A stretch of 24,745 bases of DNA from Methanobacteriota archaeon (lineage in GTDB: Archaea; Halobacteriota; Methanocellia; Methanocellales; Methanocellaceae), in NCBI GenBank assembly GCA_023436075.1, contig JAEZKS010000226.1, positions 1-24,745 of the forward strand. The letters are read 5' to 3'. Below, one piece after another: positions 20,757-24,745 of the stretch (position 1 is its first letter; each line of letters starts with the position of its first letter). Below the pieces are notes generated by a model. The model saw nothing but the letters and a program-made list of their open reading frames with translations, was not told the origin of the DNA and did no database searches. A program made the position numbers and the translations under genes.

Positions 20757-22571
20757 ATGAACTCCATATCAGAACACGGAATTCCGTTGATGAGCAAAGG
20801 CGTACACGGCAAGAGCTGGCAGCTCAGGACCGAGAACAACGTCGAGATCGTCGAGAAGTTCGGCGTATGCAACTGTGATTATTACAAGGCATATGCCAAC
20901 AACGGCTTCACCTGGGACGAGGTGAAGAGGGAGTTCGACTGGCACAATACCGGCAGAGTCAACATCGGCCACGAGGCGATCGATCGGCATGCGTCCTCCT
21001 GGCGCAAGAACAAGGTGGCACTGTACTGGGAAGGGCCGAACAAGGAGCACGCGAAGTACACCTTCGCCGAGATGAAGCTCCTTTCCGACAAGTTCGCCAA
21101 CGTGCTGCGCAAGGCCGGCGCGAAGAAAGGCGACCGCATATTCGTATATCTCCCCCGTATCCCTGAACTGTACATCAGCGCGGTTTCCATCGCCAAGATC
21201 GGAGCGATCTTCGCCCCGCTGTTCGGCGGGTTCCGGGCAGAGGCAGTCCGAGATCGCATGAACGACTGCGGCGCCGAGATGGTCATCACCACCCCGGACA
21301 TGAAGCGGCTGGGCATCGATCCGATCAAGAAGGAAGTGCCGACGCTGAAGACGGTCATCGTCTGCCAGGCCCCCGAGGGCTTCAAGTTCGGCGAGGGAGA
21401 GCTCAGCTACGATGCCGAGATGATGTACGCGCCGGAGGAGCACGCCACCGAGTGGTGCCACCTCGAGGATCCGGTCATCATGCACTACACGTCGGGCACG
21501 ACGGGAAAGAGCAAGGGCGTGATCCATGTCCATAATGCCATGATAGGACACTACATCACCACGAAGTGGGTGCAGGACCTGCGTGACGACGACGTCTACT
21601 GGTGTACCGCTGATCCTGGCTGGGTGACAGGCACCTCCTACGGTATCTTCGGCCCGTGGCTCAACGGGGCTTCCCAGGTGATCTACGCCGGCAGGTTCAG
21701 CGCTGATGCATGGTATGCGGTCATCGACAAGTATAAGGTCACGGTCTGGTATACCGCGCCGACCGCGCTGCGCATGCTCATGAAGGCCGGCGACGAAGTG
21801 GTCGCACGATATAACATGAAGAGCCTGCGATACATCACCAGCGTGGGCGAGCCGCTGAACCCGGAGGTCATCCGGTGGGGAATGAAGGTCTACGACCTGC
21901 CCATCCACGAGAACTACTGGATGACGGAGACGGGATGCAACGTGATCGCCAACTTCTACGGCCTGCCGCTGAAGATCGGCGCGATGGGAAAACCGTTCCC
22001 GGGGATCACAGCCGCTATCGTCGACGACAAGGGCAACACGCTGCCTCCCGGGGTGCCCGGCAACCTGGTGATCAAGCCGGGCTGGCCGTCCATGATGAGA
22101 GGGATCTGGAACAATGCGGAGAAATATAAAGAGTACTTCCGCATTCCCGGATGGTACGTCACCGGCGACAGCGCCTGCATGGATGCCGACGGGTACTTCT
22201 GGTTCATGGGACGCGTGGACGACGTCATCAAGACGTCCGGAGAGCGCGTCGGACCGTTCGAGGTGGAAAGCGCACTGCTGGAGCACCCGGCAGTGGCCGA
22301 GGCGGGAGTCATCGGCAAGCCGGATCCCCTGTACGGCAACATCATCAAGGCATTCATCGCGCTCAAGCCGGGCTATGAGGGCACTGAGGAACTGAAGCGG
22401 GAGATATCGGAGTTCGTGAAGAGCAAACTGGCCGCCCATGCGTTCCCCCGGGAAATCGAGTTCAAGATAGGTCTGCCTAAGACGAGGAGCGGCAAGATCA
22501 TGCGCCGTGTCCTGAAGGCCCAGGAACTCGGCCTCCCTCTGGGCGACCTGGCGACGCTCGACGATGAATGA
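20757..22571 (+). CDS. acs: AMP-forming acetyl-CoA synthetase (ACS family)
   Basis: A 604-aa enzyme of the adenylate-forming superfamily that makes acetyl-CoA (or a related acyl-CoA) from the acid, ATP and CoA. The phosphate-binding loop TSGTTGKSKG is at 245-254, followed by CTADPGWVTGTSYG, SVGEPLNPEVI, the MTETGC motif at 389-394, WYVTGDSACMDADGYFWFMGRVDDVIKTSGERV, and the catalytic/acetylatable lysine K580 in TRSGKIMRRVLK. It is slightly shorter than bacterial Acs but has all core motifs. GGAG sits 6 nt before the ATG. It has its own promoter and a downstream hairpin terminator, so it is monocistronic. The exact acyl substrate (acetate or propionate) is not decided by the sequence. Confidence 0.92.
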   Translation: MNSISEHGIPLMSKGVHGKSWQLRTENNVEIVEKFGVCNCDYYKAYANNGFTWDEVKREFDWHNTGRVNIGHEAIDRHASSWRKNKVALYWEGPNKEHAKYTFAEMKLLSDKFANVLRKAGAKKGDRIFVYLPRIPELYISAVSIAKIGAIFAPLFGGFRAEAVRDRMNDCGAEMVITTPDMKRLGIDPIKKEVPTLKTVIVCQAPEGFKFGEGELSYDAEMMYAPEEHATEWCHLEDPVIMHYTSGTTGKSKGVIHVHNAMIGHYITTKWVQDLRDDDVYWCTADPGWVTGTSYGIFGPWLNGASQVIYAGRFSADAWYAVIDKYKVTVWYTAPTALRMLMKAGDEVVARYNMKSLRYITSVGEPLNPEVIRWGMKVYDLPIHENYWMTETGCNVIANFYGLPLKIGAMGKPFPGITAAIVDDKGNTLPPGVPGNLVIKPGWPSMMRGIWNNAEKYKEYFRIPGWYVTGDSACMDADGYFWFMGRVDDVIKTSGERVGPFEVESALLEHPAVAEAGVIGKPDPLYGNIIKAFIALKPGYEGTEELKREISEFVKSKLAAHAFPREIEFKIGLPKTRSGKIMRRVLKAQELGLPLGDLATLDDE

Positions 22572-22590
22572 ATAACGGCACCACTGGCAC

Positions 22591-22611
22591 GGGAGCAGGA
22601 CGAGTGCTCCC
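22591..22611 (+). terminator. acs terminator-like hairpin
   Basis: GGGAGCA (22591-22597) and TGCTCCC (22605-22611) form a perfect 7-bp stem with a 7-nt loop, 20 bp after the acs stop. A T-rich run occurs only further on (about 22696-22703). Confidence 0.5.
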
Positions 22612-22730
22612 ATGCTCGCCGGTAAAACCCACGACAATTGCCGGGTTCCCGCCAGATCCGTGCCCGTGCTAATGAATAACATATAAAATAGCGAAATTTT
22701 TTTCTGAAATCGCGAAACGTCACAGGCAAC

Positions 22731-22750
22731 TTTTATCCATAATTAACAAT
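22731..22750 (+). promoter_or_regulatory. Promoter of RNA candidate with TTAACAAT site
   Basis: Box A-like TTTTATCC (22731-22738) is followed by TTAACAAT (22743-22750) inside an ATAATT/AATTAT inverted repeat. Transcription would begin about 22760. The arrangement copies the operator position at 1028-1041 and 20719-20726. Confidence 0.4.
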
Positions 22751-22759
22751 AATTATAGA

Positions 22760-23018
22760 TCGTGAGAGTAGATAATTTCTCTCGCGAAGGTTAAGCCTCA
22801 TCGCCGACTGGCGGGTCATCCGCGCGCGATGAGGGACATCGACAACGTCGGAGGTGTTTGACCAGGCCTGCTCGAACAAATGTCCGGTGAAAACCTGGAA
22901 GGGGGACTGATAAACAGGACTAGATCGAGTATCCGGGAATAAAACTACAGGGGGTGATACCAGAACGTTAACTACTTAGTCATAATTGAGAAACGGAACT
23001 GAAGAATCTTTTTTATTA
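22760..23018 (+). ncRNA. Candidate structured non-coding RNA
   Basis: The 646-bp gap between acs and the CPBP gene has no convincing reading frame. From the expected start near 22760 it holds successive hairpins. The first is CGTGAGAG (22761-22768) with CTCTCGCG (22779-22786). The second is a perfect 9-bp stem, CCTCATCGC (22796-22804) / GCGATGAGG (22826-22834), enclosing GCGG/CCGC (22811-22814 / 22820-22823). The third is CGAC-aac-GTCG near 22840-22850. The fourth is CCAGG (22862-22866) / CCTGG (22894-22898). A run of six Ts near 23008-23014 could end the transcript. I do not recognise RNase P, SRP or a known riboswitch in it. Confidence 0.35.
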
Positions 23019-23068
23019 TAGTCATTTTTGAGATGTTGCATATGCTGAGCTGCAGTTAACGCGACGGG

Positions 23069-23167
23069 CACTACGTACACGACGGCCACGACGGACCGTT
23101 AATAAACAGACTTATTGTTGCCGTTTTTAAAGGGCGTGTGCACGTCGTGGCCGTCGTGTACGTAGTG
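23069..23167. repeat. 25-bp perfect inverted repeat (long hairpin)
   Basis: The arms 23069-23093 and 23143-23167 are perfect reverse complements, starting CACTACGTACACGACGGCC. They enclose a 49-bp spacer that itself contains AATAA/TTATT. Each arm has an internal CACGACGG direct doublet. GTTAA/TTAAC sequences lie near the outer ends. It is 50 bp 3' of the CPBP gene stop, so it could be a bidirectional terminator, a small mobile element, or a hairpin RNA. Confidence 0.75.
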
Positions 23168-23217
23168 TTAACCGTGGGACAACCCGTACGAAAAGATATA
23201 CGAACTTTGCCGACAGG

Positions 23218-24120
23218 TCACAACCCAAGCGAGAACCGTACCGCATCAATGACCCAGTGGAACCCGATGGCCGTCTCGATGTCCCTCCTGTAGGCAAGCA
23301 ACGCCATGGGCAGCCCGAACAGGAGGCTGGTGACTGCGACTGTGGCTACTGCCATGGCCGGGTCCGAGACAAGGAGGTCGGGTACGTGGGCCGCAGAGTG
23401 AAAGACGACTGCCATGAAAATGGCGCTTGCGATCGCTATGTTCCGGGGCAGGACTTTCATCAGTATGACTAGGGCAATCGCCATGAAAAGCAGCCTGAAC
23501 GCCGTCTCTTCCATGATCGCAGGGCTCATAGCCATGATCGCCCCGGTGAGCGCATCCTCTGACATCGTTTGCTTACCGCTGACGAACACGAACAACAGCA
23601 CATTAAGGATCGCGAACGGGATGCCCAGCAGTACGCCCAGCCCGAGACTGAATCCCGAAACGGCGGGATCATTCTCCGCGAGGTGGAAACACAGCACGTT
23701 ATGCGCTTTCAGCAGTCCGACGGCGCCAAACGAGATAAAGAAAACCTCGACAGCATTGAACGTCGGATCGTAGTACGGTATGGCCGGCGTCCAGTCGTTG
23801 TACCAGTACTTCGCCTGTATGGCCAGCCAGACGAGCGTCGCCAGGAAGAGTGGCGCGATCAGGTCATTTGCCACAAATTCGCGCCGATAGTGGATGACCA
23901 GCAAGAGCCCGAGAGTCGCCAGCGCCAGGAAGCTAAGCGAGAATGCGTCGGCGAACGGGACGCTGAGCAGAGCATTACCCGAGAGACGTTCCAGCGGGTA
24001 AGATAATGCGTACAGAGTGGCGTAGATGACTAAAAGTCCCAGCAGCACTGCGATGCCTTTTCCGGTGACCTCCTCAGTCGGATCCACTTTCGGGAAGTCG
24101 CCCAGCCCCTGTCTGTCCAT
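23218..24120 (-). CDS. CPBP-family intramembrane metalloprotease
   Basis: A 300-aa polytopic membrane protein with about eight hydrophobic segments. Its second half carries the CPBP (CAAX protease and bacteriocin-processing) motifs: EExxxR as E204-E205-TAF-R209 in AIMEETAFRLLFMA, then VVFHSAAHV, and a C-terminal HWVIDAVRF. Family members are glutamate intramembrane proteases acting on prenylated or membrane-bound substrates; many have unknown targets. ATG 24120 (MDRQGLGD) is chosen because GGAG lies 8 nt upstream; the in-frame GTG at 24129 overlaps it. No bacteriocin-like gene lies beside it. The gene ends close to the long inverted repeat. Confidence 0.85.
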   Translation of the reverse strand: MDRQGLGDFPKVDPTEEVTGKGIAVLLGLLVIYATLYALSYPLERLSGNALLSVPFADAFSLSFLALATLGLLLVIHYRREFVANDLIAPLFLATLVWLAIQAKYWYNDWTPAIPYYDPTFNAVEVFFISFGAVGLLKAHNVLCFHLAENDPAVSGFSLGLGVLLGIPFAILNVLLFVFVSGKQTMSEDALTGAIMAMSPAIMEETAFRLLFMAIALVILMKVLPRNIAIASAIFMAVVFHSAAHVPDLLVSDPAMAVATVAVTSLLFGLPMALLAYRRDIETAIGFHWVIDAVRFSLGL

Positions 24121-24243
24121 GGCCTGCACTCCAGTCCCCGTATAATATGTAAGGTCTTATGGAACCTAAAGATGTTGGTGGTCCTGCAGGGCGGGAAAAG
24201 GGGTGAGATGCGAATCGCGTGAGAGCGACCATTGAAGTACGCA

Positions 24244-24256
24244 CAAAATATAAGTA
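24244..24256 (+). promoter_or_regulatory. tRNA-Glu promoter box A
   Basis: AAAATATAAGTA lies about 32-43 bp before the mature tRNA 5' end, the expected place of a box A for a tRNA with a short 5' leader. Confidence 0.5.
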
Positions 24257-24287
24257 CAGGCACGGATATTTTAGGTTCGCATTTTAC

Positions 24288-24362
24288 GCTCCGGTAGTGT
24301 AGACCGGTCAATCATGCCGGCCTTTCGAGCCGGCGACTCGGGTTCAAATCCCGACCGGAGCA
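24288..24362 (+). tRNA. tRNA-Glu (anticodon TTC)
   Basis: The 75-nt gene folds into a full cloverleaf. The acceptor stem is GCTCCGG/CCGGAGC with discriminator A. The D arm contains the GGT sequence, the anticodon stem is CCGGC/GCCGG around CTTTCGA (anticodon TTC), and the T stem is CGGG/CCCG-like around TTCAAAT. CCA is not encoded and no intron is present. A T-run (TTTT, 24368-24371) follows shortly after. Confidence 0.96.
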
Positions 24363-24373
24363 TAAAGTTTTGA

Positions 24374-24501
24374 GGGGCTCCCGGGGAACTTTTTCAAAAG
24401 TTCCCCTGGGTCACGACACCAAATACATGTGCCGAAGGCACAGGTTTTAAGGATCGTTTTGGAAGTGTGCAAGGGGAACCTTTTGGTAAAAGGTTCCCCT
24501 G
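24374..24501 (-). repeat. Dispersed two-hairpin element, copy 2 (inverted relative to copy 1)
   Basis: Read on the minus strand it repeats the order of copy 1: hairpin, TTGCAC, AAAAC.ATC, GTGCCTTCGGCAC palindrome, GTGTCGTGACCCA, hairpin, CCCCGGGAGCCCC. Its stems are perfect: 12 bp (24473-24484 / 24488-24499, 3-nt loop) and 11 bp (24383-24393 / 24396-24406). They differ in sequence from copy 1 while keeping pairing. It directly follows the tRNA-Glu gene. Confidence 0.75.
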
Positions 24502-24519
24502 TACGCTTAGCCATAGTAT

Positions 24520-24726
24520 CTAGAAGGTTTTTCCGCCGATCATCATATCATCTCCCGCTCGATCGACGAGATAGGCCCATATGCGGCCAGCTGGCTGATC
24601 TGCATAGTCCGCTTCGATCAGATCGATCACTTTCGGTCCTGTCAGTGCCGGGTTTTTATATGCATTATCCAGATTCCCCGTGCTTTGTGTGTTGGGGGGT
24701 GTGTATCGTGGGTTTAAGGGGGTGGA
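24520..24726 (-). pseudogene. C-terminal part of unrecognised protein, 5' end broken
   Basis: The minus-strand frame reads 68 residues, including NLDNAYKNPALTGPKVIDLI and EADYADQPAGRIWAYLVD, and ends MMIGGKTF at a TAG (24520-24522). The composition and codon pattern look like real protein. An in-frame TAG (24727-24729) precedes it and there is no start codon before residue 61. In another frame the window end reads HEYLTLVHPL, so a frameshift in the C-run at about 24717-24724 could join the two. It is a truncated, frameshifted, or assembly-error gene; I recognise no family. Confidence 0.4.
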
Positions 24727-24745
24727 CTAAAGTAAGGTATTCGTG

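Noticed and set aside
20769..22682. 637-codon open frame on the minus strand over acs
   Set aside because: It is the mirror of the acs coding region in GC-rich DNA and shows no family motif. The plus-strand frame is a complete acetyl-CoA synthetase.
22760..23018. RNase P RNA or SRP RNA identity for the structured gap
   Set aside because: I could not find the conserved RNase P core or the SRP helix 8 motifs, so it is listed only as an unidentified candidate.

Overview
The window is archaeal and most resembles a methanogen of the Methanocellales/Methanosarcinales type. The evidence is a homoserine acetyltransferase fused to CBS domains, an archaeal threonyl-tRNA synthetase with its N-terminal editing domain, a split GMP synthetase (separate PP-ATPase subunit), a SufBC-only iron-sulfur system, TATA/BRE promoters, and a tRNA-Glu without encoded CCA. 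No methanogenesis gene lies here, so the order-level placement is inference.

Positions 1-4145 hold the 3' part of metX-CBS. After a promoter with a perfect 14-bp palindrome comes an operon: stand-alone ThrRS editing-domain protein with a Cys4 tail, cysteine desulfurase 1, IscU scaffold, and a cytosolic NMT1-like binding protein.

Positions 4146-7815 are an AT-rich island carrying four minus-strand membrane-anchored or secreted proteins, three of them paralogues. Its most striking feature is that the last ~20 codons of the NMT1-like gene recur at 6413-6478 and 7735-7815. They recur in the same orientation, still in frame, each with its own stop codon and preceded by a shared AT-rich block. This splits the island into two cassettes and looks like repeated integration at the 3' end of a protein gene.

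Positions 7849-12356 resume the sulfur theme. A MoaD/ThiS-like sulfur carrier and a CcdA-like membrane protein are followed by a tightly overlapping four-gene operon: orphan ABC-type ATPase, HypB/UreG-like GTPase, cysteine desulfurase 2, and an Fe-S domain protein. On the opposite strand lies sufC-sufB (12648-14596), so the region contains nearly all expected parts of a sulfur-mobilisation and Fe-S or metal-cofactor assembly locus.

Positions 14751-24745 are mostly housekeeping: argD, guaA PP-ATPase subunit, a DUF488 protein, a flavodoxin-like protein, thrS, AMP-forming acetyl-CoA synthetase, a CPBP-family membrane protease, tRNA-Glu(TTC), and the broken end of an unrecognised gene. Non-coding structure is rich. 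There are two 126-128 bp CACAGAG-type inverted-repeat elements and two copies (one inverted) of a ~130-bp element with two perfect hairpins that differ by compensating changes. There is also a 25-bp perfect inverted repeat, a candidate structured RNA with its own promoter and T-run, and a TTAACAAT operator-like motif shared by three promoters.
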